From Verrucosispora sp. WMMD573 (GTDB lineage Bacteria > Actinomycetota > Actinomycetes > Mycobacteriales > Micromonosporaceae): a DNA stretch of 64,000 nucleotides. Below the pieces are notes generated by a model, which ran no database searches, was not told the origin of the DNA, and saw only the letters and a list, made by a program, of their open reading frames with translations. The number at the start of each line of letters is the position of its first letter. Within the stretch, counting starts at the first letter, position 1. The position numbers and the translations under genes were made by a program. The DNA lies in the NCBI RefSeq assembly GCF_027497175.1, contig NZ_CP114901.1, positions 4,836,001 through 4,900,000 on the forward strand, read 5' to 3'. This document shows, one piece after another, positions 51,144-60,880 of this stretch.

Positions 51144-51656
51144 ATGAACCACGAGCAGGTCGGCTGCTGCCGGTCGCGACGAGCCCTGCTGGCCGGTACC
51201 GGCGCGGTGAGCGTGGCCGCGTTGACCGGTTGTGCGACGTACGGTCAGCCCACCGCGGCACCGCCGGCCGCGTCACCCGCCGGCACCTCCGGCGTCGACC
51301 CGTCGGGCACCACGGGTGTCGACCCGTCCGGCACCGCCACCCCGGGCGACGACGACGCAGATCCCGGTACGCCGGCACTGGCCACGTTGGCCGACATCCC
51401 GGTCGGTGGCGGCGCGATCTTCGCCGACGCCGGCGTGGTGGTGACCCAGCCGACCGACGGGACCATCAAGGCGTACTCGGCGACCTGCACCCACCAGGGC
51501 TGCACGGTCACCTCGGTCTCCGACGGCACCATCGTCTGCGCCTGCCACAACAGCGTGTTCGACATCGCCGACGGTTCGGTGCGCAGCGGCCCGGCGAGGG
51601 CGCCGCTGCCCGCCGCGAACGTCACCGTCGACGGGGACGCCATCCGGTTGGCCTGA
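51144..51656 (+). CDS. Rieske [2Fe-2S] lipoprotein, Tat-exported
   Basis: The 170-residue protein starts with a twin-arginine-like SRRALLAGTGAVSVAAL and a lipobox LTGC, then a Thr/Pro/Gly linker. The Rieske fold has CTHQGC and CACHNSVFD binding the cluster. It is a surface-anchored electron carrier and the likely partner of the DUF6529 membrane protein. ATG 51144 follows GGAAAGG. Confidence 0.88.
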   Translation: MNHEQVGCCRSRRALLAGTGAVSVAALTGCATYGQPTAAPPAASPAGTSGVDPSGTTGVDPSGTATPGDDDADPGTPALATLADIPVGGGAIFADAGVVVTQPTDGTIKAYSATCTHQGCTVTSVSDGTIVCACHNSVFDIADGSVRSGPARAPLPAANVTVDGDAIRLA

Positions 51657-51712
51657 CCCGGCGCCCGGCGATGCGAACGCGGTGACGCGGCCCACCCAGG
51701 CCCGGGCCGCGC

Positions 51713-51783
51713 GGGGCCGTCCGAGGTGGCGTCACGCCCCCGGACGGCCCCTGCCCCACCCACGATCAAGCGGGCGGGGCAGG
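51713..51783. terminator. Two adjacent hairpins between convergent genes
   Basis: GGGGCCGTCCG (51713-51723) pairs with CGGACGGCCCC (51741-51751), and CCTGCCCC (51750-51757) with GGGGCAGG (51776-51783). They overlap slightly and lie between the Rieske gene and the cellulase gene, so one probably ends each. Confidence 0.75.
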
Positions 51784-51794
51784 GACACCAATCG

Positions 51795-53771
51795 TCAGGA
51801 CGCGGTGCAGGTCAGCCCGGAGGGCGTACCCGATCCGCTGCCGGTCAGCCCGAACGTGGTGCTGGTGCCTGCCGCGAGCTGCCCGTTGTAGGGCTCGTTG
51901 CGCACCGTCACCGTCGTTCCGGAGGTGGTGAGCCGGCCGTTCCACAGTGACGCGATAGTGGTGCCGGCGGGGGCGGTCCAGCTGACCGTCCAGCCGGTGG
52001 TGGCCGACGTGCCGGTGTTGCGTACGGTCACCTCCGCCTGGTAGCCACCCTGCCAGGAGCTGGTGACCCGGTACGTCGCGGCGCACCCGCCGTTGCCGTT
52101 GTCGTTGCCGGCCGGGGTGGTGACGGTCGACGACGGCGAGGCCGCCGAGACGTTGCCGGCCGCGTCGCGCGCCCGCACGGTGAAGATGTAGCTGGTCGAG
52201 GCGCTCAGCCCGGTGGCCCGGTAGGTGGTGCCCGAGACCGTGCCGACCACAGTGGCCGCCCCGGATCCGGTGGCCCGCAGCACCTCGTACGACGTGACAC
52301 CCACGTTGTCCGTGGCCGCCGCCCAGCTCAGCGTGGCGGCGGTGGCGGTCACCTCGGTGGCGGCCGGCCGACCCGGTGCGGTCGGCGCGGTGGTGTCACC
52401 GGGGCCGGGGCCGCCGGCGTAGCGCTCGGCGAGGCTCATGCCGGTGGTGGAGTCGGCGCCGCCGAGGCGCACCTGGTGGTCGAGGCCGACGAACTTGCCG
52501 TTGTGCTGCCACAACGCGGGCTTGAGCATCTGGTTGTACTTCGTCTCGTCCCAGCTCGCCCAGTCGTCGAGCAGCAGGCCCCCGGTGTCGCCGGAGTTGG
52601 GGTTGAGACACCAGAACGTGTGGTGGATGCCGTTCTCGATCATCAGGTCGCGCAGCGCGGCCATCCAGCGGTCCTGCCGGGCGTCCTGACCCAGCCGGCC
52701 GCCCCACTCCCCGATCAGCAGCGGCGCGATGTTCTGCTCGTGGATGTAGAACCAGTTCGGCCGCCACACGTCGTTGGTAAGCGAGTCCTTGTCGAAGTCG
52801 CCGGTGAACCACGGCTGCTCGTACACCAGCGGTCCGTAGTCGTGCGGGGAGTAGACGAGCTGGTCCTGCTGGGCGCCGAGGTTGACCGGGTGCTCGGCGA
52901 CGCCGCGCAGGTTGCCGCCCCACCAGTTGTAGTGGTAGTTGGGGCTGCGGTCGGGGTTGGTGTTGGGCGAGTTCCAGGTGGCACCGGCGCGCGGGTAGAT
53001 CTCGATGCCTTCACAGAGGATCAGCAGGTTCGGGTTGATCGCCAGGATCCGCCGGCCCGCCGTCTCGCACGCGTACTTGAAGTTGTCCTGGTCGGTGCTG
53101 GAGTCCCACTTGGCCCGTTGGGGATCGTTCGGCGTCCCGTGCGGCTCGTTCTTGACGTCCATCGCGACGATCGTGTCGTTCGTCCGGTAGCGGGTGGTGA
53201 TCCACTCCCAGCCCTGGAAGAACAGCTCCGGGGTGATGCTGCCCTTCCACCACACCGGATAGACGTGGCCGGAGTTGTCCGCCTCGGCGCTGTGCACGTC
53301 GAGCATGACCTTCAGACCGTACTTCTCGCACAGCGCGAGCCAGTGGTCGAAGACCTGGAGGTTGTTCAGGCCCTCCAGCTCCGGGTTGACGTACGTGTTG
53401 ACGTTCGGCCGGATCGTCTGCCCGGCCTTCCACTCCAGCAACAGTTGCGTGGAGATGGGCACCCGGACGATGTTGATGCCGCGCTGGGCCATCTGACGGG
53501 TGATCGATTCGAGGTTGCCCGACCACAGGCCGTGGAAGACCCGCTCGCTGGCGTTGAAGCCGAACCAGTTGGCCCCGGTGAGCCAGACCTGGTTGCCGGC
53601 CTCGTCAACGATCCGGTTGCCGTCGGTGTGCAGCCAGTCGTCGGTGGGTGCGGCGGCGACGGCCGGAGCACCGACCGTCGGCGCCGCCGTCGCGGCAGGC
53701 GCGGCGGCGGCCACGCCGAACAGGACGACGGCCGCCGCCGCGACGGCCGTGAGTTTGGTACGTGCGGACAT
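51795..53771 (-). CDS. Secreted GH5 cellulase with FN3 and CBM2 domains
   Basis: The 658-residue protein has a signal peptide (TAVAAAAVVLFGVAAAAPA) and a GH5 catalytic domain (about 45-400) with the acid/base Glu in AMDVKNEPHG and the nucleophile in LLIGEWGG. An FN3 domain and a C-terminal CBM2 follow (YRVTSSWQGGYQAEVTVRN, GWTVSWTAP). It hydrolyses beta-1,4-glucan outside the cell. ATG 53771 starts the signal peptide. A CebR-type operator lies about 60 bp upstream. Confidence 0.92.
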   Translation of the reverse strand: MSARTKLTAVAAAAVVLFGVAAAAPAATAAPTVGAPAVAAAPTDDWLHTDGNRIVDEAGNQVWLTGANWFGFNASERVFHGLWSGNLESITRQMAQRGINIVRVPISTQLLLEWKAGQTIRPNVNTYVNPELEGLNNLQVFDHWLALCEKYGLKVMLDVHSAEADNSGHVYPVWWKGSITPELFFQGWEWITTRYRTNDTIVAMDVKNEPHGTPNDPQRAKWDSSTDQDNFKYACETAGRRILAINPNLLILCEGIEIYPRAGATWNSPNTNPDRSPNYHYNWWGGNLRGVAEHPVNLGAQQDQLVYSPHDYGPLVYEQPWFTGDFDKDSLTNDVWRPNWFYIHEQNIAPLLIGEWGGRLGQDARQDRWMAALRDLMIENGIHHTFWCLNPNSGDTGGLLLDDWASWDETKYNQMLKPALWQHNGKFVGLDHQVRLGGADSTTGMSLAERYAGGPGPGDTTAPTAPGRPAATEVTATAATLSWAAATDNVGVTSYEVLRATGSGAATVVGTVSGTTYRATGLSASTSYIFTVRARDAAGNVSAASPSSTVTTPAGNDNGNGGCAATYRVTSSWQGGYQAEVTVRNTGTSATTGWTVSWTAPAGTTIASLWNGRLTTSGTTVTVRNEPYNGQLAAGTSTTFGLTGSGSGTPSGLTCTAS

Positions 53772-53828
53772 GCGACTTCCTCTGGTGATGGGTGACGAGG
53801 AACGTCGACGACCCGTGCCCAAGGGTCG

Positions 53829-53842
53829 TGGGAGCGCTTCCA
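53829..53842. promoter_or_regulatory. CebR-like operator (TGGGAGCGCTTCCA)
   Basis: This 14-mer differs by one base from TGGGAGCGCTCCCA, the CebR/CelR binding site known in Streptomyces and Thermobifida. It lies upstream of the cellulase start, where repression in the absence of cello-oligosaccharides would act. Confidence 0.75.
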
Positions 53843-53882
53843 TCGACACCCTAGGCGGTCTCGGCCACCAGGGGAAGCCACG

Positions 53883-54578
53883 TCACACCGCGAGGGCCTC
53901 CCGGACCGTGTGTTCGGCGGTGGTGCCGCCGTCGCCGGCGGAGGTGACGCGGCCAGACTCCAGGACGTGGTAGCGGTCGGCGACCCGCAGCGCGAAGCCG
54001 AGGTGCTGCTCGACCAGGAGCACGCTGAACCCGGTCTGCGCGATCAGGGCCACGATCCGGTCCTGGATCTCGGTCACCACCGACGGCTGGATGCCCTCGG
54101 TCGGTTCGTCGAGCATCAGCAGCCGGGGCCGGGTGATCAGCGCCCGGGCGATGGCCAGTTGCTGACGCTGGCCGCCGGAGAGCAGCCCGGCCCGCCGCCG
54201 CAGCAGTGGACGCAACGCCGGGAACAGGTCCAGCACCTCCGCGGTGGCCGCTGCTCCGTCCCGACGACCGTCGGCGACCAGGCGCAGGTTCTCCGCCGCG
54301 GTCAGATGGGGAAAGCACTGCTGCCCCTGCGGCACGTACGCGATCCCCCGGGCGACCCGCTCGTGCGGAGCCAGCCGGGTGATGTCCTCGCCGTCCAGCT
54401 CGACCCGGCCGGCGCTGGGGCGCAGCAGTCCGGCGGACACCCGAAGCAGGGTGGACTTGCCGGCCCCGTTGTGGCCCAGCACCGTGGCGACCCCGTCGGC
54501 GGGCACCGTCACGTCGACGCCGTGCAGCACCCGGCTGCGCCCGTAACCGGCGTGCACGCCGCGCATCGCGAGCATCAT
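53883..54578 (-). CDS. urtE: Urea ABC transporter ATP-binding protein UrtE
   Basis: The 231-residue ATPase has Walker A LGHNGAGKSTLL, the signature LLSGGQRQQLAIARALI and Walker B LLMLDEPTEGIQPSVV, with the LivF/UrtE-type IAYVPQGQQCFPHLT. ATG 54578 overlaps the UrtD stop as ATGATGA. It is the last gene of the urt operon. Confidence 0.92.
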   Translation of the reverse strand: MMLAMRGVHAGYGRSRVLHGVDVTVPADGVATVLGHNGAGKSTLLRVSAGLLRPSAGRVELDGEDITRLAPHERVARGIAYVPQGQQCFPHLTAAENLRLVADGRRDGAAATAEVLDLFPALRPLLRRRAGLLSGGQRQQLAIARALITRPRLLMLDEPTEGIQPSVVTEIQDRIVALIAQTGFSVLLVEQHLGFALRVADRYHVLESGRVTSAGDGGTTAEHTVREALAV

Positions 54579-55348
54579 GCCTCCGTGTGTGTCGGGGCCG
54601 ACCCGGCGTCGACCGGGTGACCGAGGTAGACCTCCTGCACGCGCGGGTCGGCCTGCACCTGGGCGACGGTGCCCTCGCTGAGCACCCGGCCGGCGTGCAG
54701 CACGGTGACGGTACGCGCGAAGCGGCGCAGGAAGTCCATGTCGTGCTCGATCACCACCACCGTGCGGTCCTGGCTCACCTTCTCCAGCAGCTGTCCGGTG
54801 GCGTCGCGTTCCTCGTGGCTCATGCCGGCGACCGGCTCGTCGAGCAGCAGCAGCCGGGTGTCCTGCACCAGCAGCATGCCGATCTCCAGCCACTGCTTCT
54901 GCCCGTGGGCGAGGGTGCCGGCGAGCTGGTCGGCCCGGCTTGACAGGCCGATCACGTCGAGGGCCTCGGCCACCTCGTCGGGCACGCCGCGGCGGCGACG
55001 CAGCAAGGTCGACCAGCCGCGTCGGGCCCCGGCGGCGATGTCGAGGTTCTGCAACACCGTCAGCTCCTCGAACACCGTGGAGGTCTGGAAGGTGCGGCCG
55101 ACGCCGAGCCGGCTGATCCGGTGCACCGGCCGGCCGAGCAGCTCCCGGTCGCCGAAGCGCACCGAGCCGGTGGCCCGGACCAGGCCGGTGACGGCGTCCA
55201 CCAGAGTGGTCTTGCCGGCGCCGTTGGGCCCGATCAGGAACCGGATGTCGCCGGGGGCGACGTCGAGGGAGACCCCGTCGACCGCGGTGAACCCGTCGAA
55301 GCTGACCCGCAGGTCACGCACGTAGAGCCCGTGCAACTGCCCGGTCAT
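54575..55348 (-). CDS. urtD: Urea ABC transporter ATP-binding protein UrtD
   Basis: The 257-residue ATPase has IGPNGAGKTTLVDAVTG, LAHGQKQWLEIGMLL in place of the usual LSGGQ signature (a UrtD habit), and LLLLDEPVAGMSHEE. ATG 55348 overlaps the UrtC stop; an open frame continues upstream only as shadow. Confidence 0.92.
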   Translation of the reverse strand: MTGQLHGLYVRDLRVSFDGFTAVDGVSLDVAPGDIRFLIGPNGAGKTTLVDAVTGLVRATGSVRFGDRELLGRPVHRISRLGVGRTFQTSTVFEELTVLQNLDIAAGARRGWSTLLRRRRGVPDEVAEALDVIGLSSRADQLAGTLAHGQKQWLEIGMLLVQDTRLLLLDEPVAGMSHEERDATGQLLEKVSQDRTVVVIEHDMDFLRRFARTVTVLHAGRVLSEGTVAQVQADPRVQEVYLGHPVDAGSAPTHTEA

Positions 55349-56514
55349 GCCGCCCCCTCCCGCCGCCGTGGTCGCAATCGGCCGAATCGGCTCGGGCGGG
55401 GTTCGCCGTCGTCGCGACGCCGGACCAGACCGATCAGCGAGGCCAGGCCGCCGGGCAGGAACGCCACCACCACCACGAAGAGCAGACCCTGAAGGTACGT
55501 CCAGGTGCCCGGGAAGCGCTCCGACAGGGCGGTACGCGCCCACGCCACCGCGACCGCCCCGAGTACCGGGCCGAGCAGCGTGGCCCGGCCGCCGATGGCG
55601 ACGCCGATGACGAACTCGATGGAGGGCACGATCCCGATCAGCGCCGGGGAGATGATGCCCACCGCCGGCACGAAAAGCGCGCCGGCCAACCCGGCCATGC
55701 CGGCGGCGACCACGTAGGCGACCAGCTTCACGGTGGCCGGGTCGTAGCCGAGGAAACGGACCCGTTCCTCCGAGTCGCGGACGGCCACCAGCAGCTCGCC
55801 GTAGCGGCTCTGCATCAGGTGTCGAGCCACAGCCAGCAGCGCCAGCAGGGTGCCGGCGATGATGAAGTAGACCATCCGCTGGTTGACCGGGTCGTCCAGG
55901 TCGTAGCCGAAGAAGCCCTGGATGTCGGTGAGCCCGTTGGTGCCGCCGGTGGTGCCCTGCTGGCCGATCAGCAGGATCACCATGGCGGCGGCGAGGGCCT
56001 GGCTGAGGATGGCGAAGTAGGCGCCGCGCACCCGGCGGCGGAACACCAGCGATCCGAGTACGAAGGCGACCGCCATCGGCAGCAGCACCGTGGCGGGCAG
56101 CGCGAACCATGGGCTGGCGAACGGTCGCCACCACAGGGGCAGCTCGTCGAGTTGCCCGTACAGCATCATGAAGTCGGGCATGTTGCCCGGTCCCGCGTCG
56201 GCGAGCTTGAGGTGCATGGCCATCGCGTAGCCGCCGAGGCCGAAGAAGACCCCCTGGCCGAGGGTGAGCATGCCGCCGCGCCCCCAGGCCAGGCCGATGC
56301 CGACCGCGACCATGGCCACGCAGAGATACTTCGCCAGCAGGGAGAGCCGGAAGTCCGACAGCAGCAGCGGCGCGACGGCGAAGAGCAGTGCCGCGCCGAA
56401 GGCGAACCCGACGGCGGCCCGGTACCGGTGGCGGGACGGTCCGGCCGCCGGTCTGGTCGGTGGCGTCGACGCCGGGTCGGCGGCGGTGACGGGATCTCCG
56501 GCGACGGTGGTCAT
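55345..56514 (-). CDS. urtC: Urea ABC transporter permease UrtC
   Basis: The 389-residue membrane protein has about ten helices and the LivM/UrtC signatures GRGGMLTLGQGVFFGLGGYA and AVRDSEERVRFLGYDPATVKL. ATG 56514 overlaps the UrtB stop by 4 bp and follows an AGGAGT-like site. Confidence 0.92.
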   Translation of the reverse strand: MTTVAGDPVTAADPASTPPTRPAAGPSRHRYRAAVGFAFGAALLFAVAPLLLSDFRLSLLAKYLCVAMVAVGIGLAWGRGGMLTLGQGVFFGLGGYAMAMHLKLADAGPGNMPDFMMLYGQLDELPLWWRPFASPWFALPATVLLPMAVAFVLGSLVFRRRVRGAYFAILSQALAAAMVILLIGQQGTTGGTNGLTDIQGFFGYDLDDPVNQRMVYFIIAGTLLALLAVARHLMQSRYGELLVAVRDSEERVRFLGYDPATVKLVAYVVAAGMAGLAGALFVPAVGIISPALIGIVPSIEFVIGVAIGGRATLLGPVLGAVAVAWARTALSERFPGTWTYLQGLLFVVVVAFLPGGLASLIGLVRRRDDGEPRPSRFGRLRPRRREGAA

Positions 56515-57398
56515 GCCAGACTCCTGGTACGCAGGGTAAACAGGCCCTGGGGTCGCCACTGGAGAAACGCGACGATGGCGATGAAGACCATCACCTTGGC
56601 GACGCTGAGGGTGGTGAGGTACTCGCCGGTGGCCTGGAGCACGCCCAGGGCGAAGGCGACGATGACGGTGCCCTTGAGCTGGCCGATCCCGCCGACCACG
56701 ACGACCAGGAAGGCGTCGATGATCAGGTTGGTGCCCATGGTGGGACCGATCGGCCCGAGCAGGGTGAGGGCCACTCCGGCGATGCCGGCCAGGCCGGAAC
56801 CGATGAAGAAGGTCATCCGGTCGACCCGGGCGGTGGGAATGCCGGATACGGCGGCCAGGTCCCGGTTCTGCACGACGGCCCGGATCCGGCGGCCCAGCGG
56901 GGTGACCCGCAGGGCCAGGGTCAACGCGACGACCGCGCCGCCGGCCAGGGCCAGGATGAACAACCGGTTGTTGGCCACGGTTATGCCGCCGGGCAGCGCG
57001 ATGTTGCCGGTCAACAGCTCCGGTGCGCGGGTCTGCACGTTGGGGCTGCCGAAGATGTCCCGGGCCAACTGTTGCAGGATCAGCGACACCCCCCAGGTGA
57101 CCAGCAGGGTGTCCAGCGGGCGGGCGTAGAGGCGGCGGATCAGCAGGACCTCCAACAGCACCCCCATCGCGCCGGCCACCACGAAGGCGACCGGCAGTGC
57201 GATCAGCAGCGACCAGCCGGCCGCCGTGATGACCTGTTGCAGGACGTAGGTCGTGTAGGCCCCGGCCATGATGAACTCGCCGTGGGCCATGTTGATCACG
57301 CCCATCTGGCCGAAGGTGAGGGCCAGGCCGAGCGCGATGAGCAGCAGCACCGCCCCGATGCTGACGCCGGTGAAGAGTTGGCCGATGAGAACTGTCAC
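56511..57398 (-). CDS. urtB: Urea ABC transporter permease UrtB
   Basis: The 295-residue membrane protein carries LALTFGQMGVINMAHGEFIM and VVVVGGIGQLKGTVIVA, typical of the LivH/UrtB permeases. GTG 57398 is the start before the first helix; the frame further upstream has no membrane character. Confidence 0.92.
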   Translation of the reverse strand: MTVLIGQLFTGVSIGAVLLLIALGLALTFGQMGVINMAHGEFIMAGAYTTYVLQQVITAAGWSLLIALPVAFVVAGAMGVLLEVLLIRRLYARPLDTLLVTWGVSLILQQLARDIFGSPNVQTRAPELLTGNIALPGGITVANNRLFILALAGGAVVALTLALRVTPLGRRIRAVVQNRDLAAVSGIPTARVDRMTFFIGSGLAGIAGVALTLLGPIGPTMGTNLIIDAFLVVVVGGIGQLKGTVIVAFALGVLQATGEYLTTLSVAKVMVFIAIVAFLQWRPQGLFTLRTRSLA

Positions 57399-57462
57399 GG
57401 TGCGTACTCCGAACTGCTGGTGGGGGTGGGCCCGGGCGGGTGTGCCGCCCGGGCCCACCGGG

Positions 57463-58707
57463 TCAGCTCAGGCCACCGGCCCACGGGTAGCTCTTGAGGT
57501 ACGGATCGGGAGTGATCGGCTGTCCGGAGTTCCAGACCTCGGTGATCAGTCCGTCCGCACCGACCTTGCCGACGCGTGCCGTCTTGGCGATGTGCTGGGT
57601 GGCGCCGTCCACGGTGACCATGCCCTCGGGCGCCTCGAAGGTGATGCCGTCGGAGGCCTCCCGGACCTTCTCCACGTCGAAGGTGCCGGCCTTCTCGACC
57701 ATCGCCTTCCACAGGTAGACCGAGACGTACGCGGCCTCCATCGGGTCGCTGGTCGGCTTGTCCGCCCCGTACTTGGCCTTGTACGCCGCCACGAACTTCT
57801 CGTTCGCCGTCCCGGGCGTGGTCTGGTAGTAGTTCCAGGCGGTGAGCTGGCCCTCCAGGTACTGGGTGCCGATGCTCTTGACCTCCTCCTCGGCGATCGA
57901 CACCGACACCACCGGCATGCTGGCGGCGGTCAGCCCGGCCGACTTGTACTCCTTGAAGAAGGCCACGTTGCTGTCACCGTTGAGCGTGTTGAACACCGCG
58001 TCGGCGCCGGCGGACTTCACCTTGTTCGTGATGGTGCCGAACTCGGTGGAGCCCAGCGGGGCGTAGTCCTCGCCAAGCACCTTCATCCCGTTGGCCTCGG
58101 CGTACGCCTTGATGATCTTGTTTGCGGTGCGCGGGAAGACGTAGTCGGAACCGACCAGATAGAGCGAGGTGGCCCCCTGCGCCTTGAGGTAGTCCAGGCC
58201 GGGGACGATCTGCTGGTTCGTCGTGGCCCCGGTGTAGAAGATGTACGGCGACTGCTCCAGCCCCTCGTACTGCACCGGGTAGAACAGCAGCGACTTGTTC
58301 TTTTCGAACACCGGCTTGACGGCCTTGCGGCTGGCCGAGGTCCAGCAGCCGAAGACGGCCGCCACGCGGTCCTCCCGGATCAGTTTCTCGGCCTTCTCGG
58401 CGAAGGTCGGCCAGTCCGAGGCGCCGTCCTCGCCGACGGGTTCGATTTTCTTGTCGAGCACGCCCCCGGCGGCGTTGATCTCCTCGATCGCCAGCATGAT
58501 CGCGTCTCGGACGGTGACCTCGCTGATGGCCATCGTGCCGGATAGGGAGTTGAGCAGGCCCACCTTGACGGTGTCGCCGGAGACGTCGGCGGCGACGCCC
58601 GCAGCGGTGTTTCCGTCGGTGGTCTTGCTGCCGCACGCGGCCAGCGCGGCCGCGGCGACCAGGGTCATGGCACCCGCCAGGATGCGGCGTCCCCGGATCA
58701 GTGTCAT
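57463..58707 (-). CDS. urtA: Urea ABC transporter substrate-binding lipoprotein UrtA
   Basis: The 414-residue protein has a lipoprotein signal ending LAACGSK and UrtA signatures [52 protein letters not shown] and [14 protein letters not shown]. It binds urea outside the membrane and hands it to UrtBC. ATG 58707 follows AGGGAGA. It is the first gene of urtABCDE, which is complete here. Confidence 0.95.
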   Translation of the reverse strand: MTLIRGRRILAGAMTLVAAAALAACGSKTTDGNTAAGVAADVSGDTVKVGLLNSLSGTMAISEVTVRDAIMLAIEEINAAGGVLDKKIEPVGEDGASDWPTFAEKAEKLIREDRVAAVFGCWTSASRKAVKPVFEKNKSLLFYPVQYEGLEQSPYIFYTGATTNQQIVPGLDYLKAQGATSLYLVGSDYVFPRTANKIIKAYAEANGMKVLGEDYAPLGSTEFGTITNKVKSAGADAVFNTLNGDSNVAFFKEYKSAGLTAASMPVVSVSIAEEEVKSIGTQYLEGQLTAWNYYQTTPGTANEKFVAAYKAKYGADKPTSDPMEAAYVSVYLWKAMVEKAGTFDVEKVREASDGITFEAPEGMVTVDGATQHIAKTARVGKVGADGLITEVWNSGQPITPDPYLKSYPWAGGLS

Positions 58708-59164
58708 CAATTCTCCCTGCGTCGCGCGTGTGACGTCAGTCAGTGCCCGGGAACGATCGTCGGCCCCGAGTCGAAGTGCGGATCTGTCTAACTGCGGTGC
58801 GGTCCGTCGGAACATTGGCGCTGCCCGGTGCGGCGGGTGGACACCGACCCGGGCGGCGATTCGGATATCGGGCAGGGAAAGCTTCGATCCGTTTCATTGC
58901 ACGGATGTTTCCCAGTCCTCAATAGAGTGTTTCCGCTGGCCCGACCACTTCGACGAGGGCACGAAAAATGCCGGCGCATCGCCGATGCAGAATCGACGGA
59001 ATGACACCGGCACACGATTTTTCAGCCGCATTCGGCTGCACTTTCCGTCCATCGCCGGACGGGTGGTGATATCCGACGCTACGGTCGGATGCTTCACGTA
59101 GGAAGTATCTTGGCCGCCGGCCGGCGGACCTGTCAAGGCACGGTCCGGTCACACCCGGCGGAGA
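58708..59164. promoter_or_regulatory. Upstream region of the urt operon
   Basis: This 457-bp, relatively AT-rich spacer lies between urtA and the next minus-strand gene. I see no gene in it. Two GTTTC (GAAAC on the minus strand) elements at 58891-58912 recall parts of a GlnR box, but their spacing does not fit. The promoter of urtA must lie here. Confidence 0.5.
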
Positions 59165-60292
59165 TCACAGTTCAGTCAGGACGGTGAAGTCGAGGCCGTC
59201 GGCCTCGGCCAGGTAGATCCGCTGACGGACGTGCCGGCGGCGCAGCCGCAACTCTCCGCGCGGCCCGTCGTACGACACCACGTCGGCGGAGGCCTCCACC
59301 GCCCGTACGTCCAGCGTGCCGGCCTTGGCGATCAACGCGGCCAGCAACATCACACCCTCGTAGCAGGACTCCCCCAGGCTGCCCAGCGGTGGCGCCTCCA
59401 GGCCGAAGCGCCGACCGAAGCTGCCGTGGAAGTCGAGATTCTCCTGGGTCACCAGGCCGGCGAAGAAACCCGCCGTGCTGAACAGCCCCCGGGTGTTGGC
59501 GGCACCGCTGGCGAGCAGCATGTTCTCGTCCATCAGGGTGCTCAGGCGCAGACAACGCTGGTCCAGACCGGCTCGGGCGAACGCCCGGTTGAACCGGACC
59601 GCGTCGGCCCCCACGAGCATCATGAGCACCGCGTCGGCGTCGCTGCGTTCGATGCGCCGCAGCACCTCGGCGTAGTCGTGGGTCTCCAACGGCAGGAAGT
59701 GCTGGCCGACCACGCGTCCGCCGCTGCGCAGCGCGTACCGGTGTGCCGCCCGGGTCGTCCGGCGCGGCCAGACGTAGTCGTTGCCGACCACGAACCAGCG
59801 CCGCACCCCGAGATCCCCGGCGAGCACCCGCATCGCCGGCCACAGCTGCGCGTCCGGCGTCTCGCTGGTCAGGAAAACACCCTCGGTACGCTCGCCACCC
59901 TCGTACAGGGCGGTGTAGACGTACGGCACCCGGTGCGCGATGCGCGGCGCCACCGCCTGACGCACGGAGGAGATGTGCCAGCCGGTGACGCCCTGCACCG
60001 CGCCCACCGACACCAGCGCCTCCACCTCGGCGGCCACCTCGGCCGGCGGTGCCCCGCCGTCGACCGGCACCAGCCGCAACTCCCGGCCGAGCACGCCGCC
60101 ACGCCGGTTGAGTTCCTCGACCGCGAGCTGCGCACAGAGTTCACAGCTCGGGCCGAACATGCCCGCCGGCCCACGCATCGGATACACCAACGCGATACTG
60201 ACCACACCGCGATCGACGGTCAGCCAGGACGCCCCGGCGGAGATGCTCTCCCCCGCCTGCGGGCGCCCGGACCCCGGTGCCGGCGCGGACAT
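59165..60292 (-). CDS. Leaderless UrtA/AmiC-like ligand-binding protein
   Basis: The 375-residue protein has the periplasmic-binding fold of the AmiC/UrtA group (VSIALVYPMRGPAGMFGPSC, LVPVDGGAPPAEVAAEVEAL, VTGWHISSVRQAV, WFVVGNDYVWPRRTT), but no signal peptide. It should be cytoplasmic, as is AmiC, which senses amides. It is divergent from a MarR-type gene (98 bp apart), so it may act as a nitrogen-compound sensor rather than a transport protein. ATG 60292. Confidence 0.8.
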   Translation of the reverse strand: MSAPAPGSGRPQAGESISAGASWLTVDRGVVSIALVYPMRGPAGMFGPSCELCAQLAVEELNRRGGVLGRELRLVPVDGGAPPAEVAAEVEALVSVGAVQGVTGWHISSVRQAVAPRIAHRVPYVYTALYEGGERTEGVFLTSETPDAQLWPAMRVLAGDLGVRRWFVVGNDYVWPRRTTRAAHRYALRSGGRVVGQHFLPLETHDYAEVLRRIERSDADAVLMMLVGADAVRFNRAFARAGLDQRCLRLSTLMDENMLLASGAANTRGLFSTAGFFAGLVTQENLDFHGSFGRRFGLEAPPLGSLGESCYEGVMLLAALIAKAGTLDVRAVEASADVVSYDGPRGELRLRRRHVRQRIYLAEADGLDFTVLTEL

Positions 60293-60389
60293 GAACACAT
60301 GGTGGCCGCCGCCGCTGGTGAAGACCAGCCCTCCCCAGTCACCGGGACATCTCGCTACGATGACACCGCAACCGCGAGGCGGGAGTGCC

Positions 60390-60836
60390 ATGTCAGACCT
60401 TCCCGGTTCCGCAGCCGACCTGCTACCCCTGCTCACCCGCGCCGAGCGGCTGCTCTCGCGCCGGGTCGGCGGGGTGCTCGCCGCCGAGTCGCTCACCATC
60501 GAGGCGTGGCGGGTCCTCTGCCTGCTCGCCGACGGTCTCGGTCATCCGATGAGCGAGGTCGCCGCCGAGGCGTCGCTGCCACCCGGCACGCTGACCAAGC
60601 TTGTCGACCAACTCGTCGACCGTAACCTCGTCTTCCGCCGCGTCGATCCGATCGACCGCCGTCGCATCCGCGCCTACCTGACCGCACGGGGCCGCCGCGA
60701 GCACGAGCGGGTGGACGCCGAGATCCGCGCCCACCTCGCCGGCCTCGACGCGACCGACGACACCACCCTCGCCGTCCTACTGGACGCCCTCATCACCCGC
60801 CTCGACACCAGCCACCGCACCCCCACCCCCGCCTGA
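60390..60836 (+). CDS. MarR-family transcriptional regulator
   Basis: The 148-residue protein has the winged HTH PMSEVAAEASLPPGTLTKLV and the wing RVDPIDRRRIRAYLTARGR. ATG 60390 follows GGCGGGAG. It is divergent from the AmiC-like gene, so the short shared promoter region probably contains its operator. Confidence 0.9.
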   Translation: MSDLPGSAADLLPLLTRAERLLSRRVGGVLAAESLTIEAWRVLCLLADGLGHPMSEVAAEASLPPGTLTKLVDQLVDRNLVFRRVDPIDRRRIRAYLTARGRREHERVDAEIRAHLAGLDATDDTTLAVLLDALITRLDTSHRTPTPA

Positions 60837-60880
60837 CCTGCCCCCGCCCAGCGCCGAGGACGCCCCACACCCCGAACGCC

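Noticed and set aside
58891..58912. Possible GlnR box before the urt operon
   Set aside because: Two GAAAC elements are present on the minus strand, but they are separated by 11 bases instead of the alternating gTnAC-n6-GaAAc pattern, and the gTnAC halves are missing.
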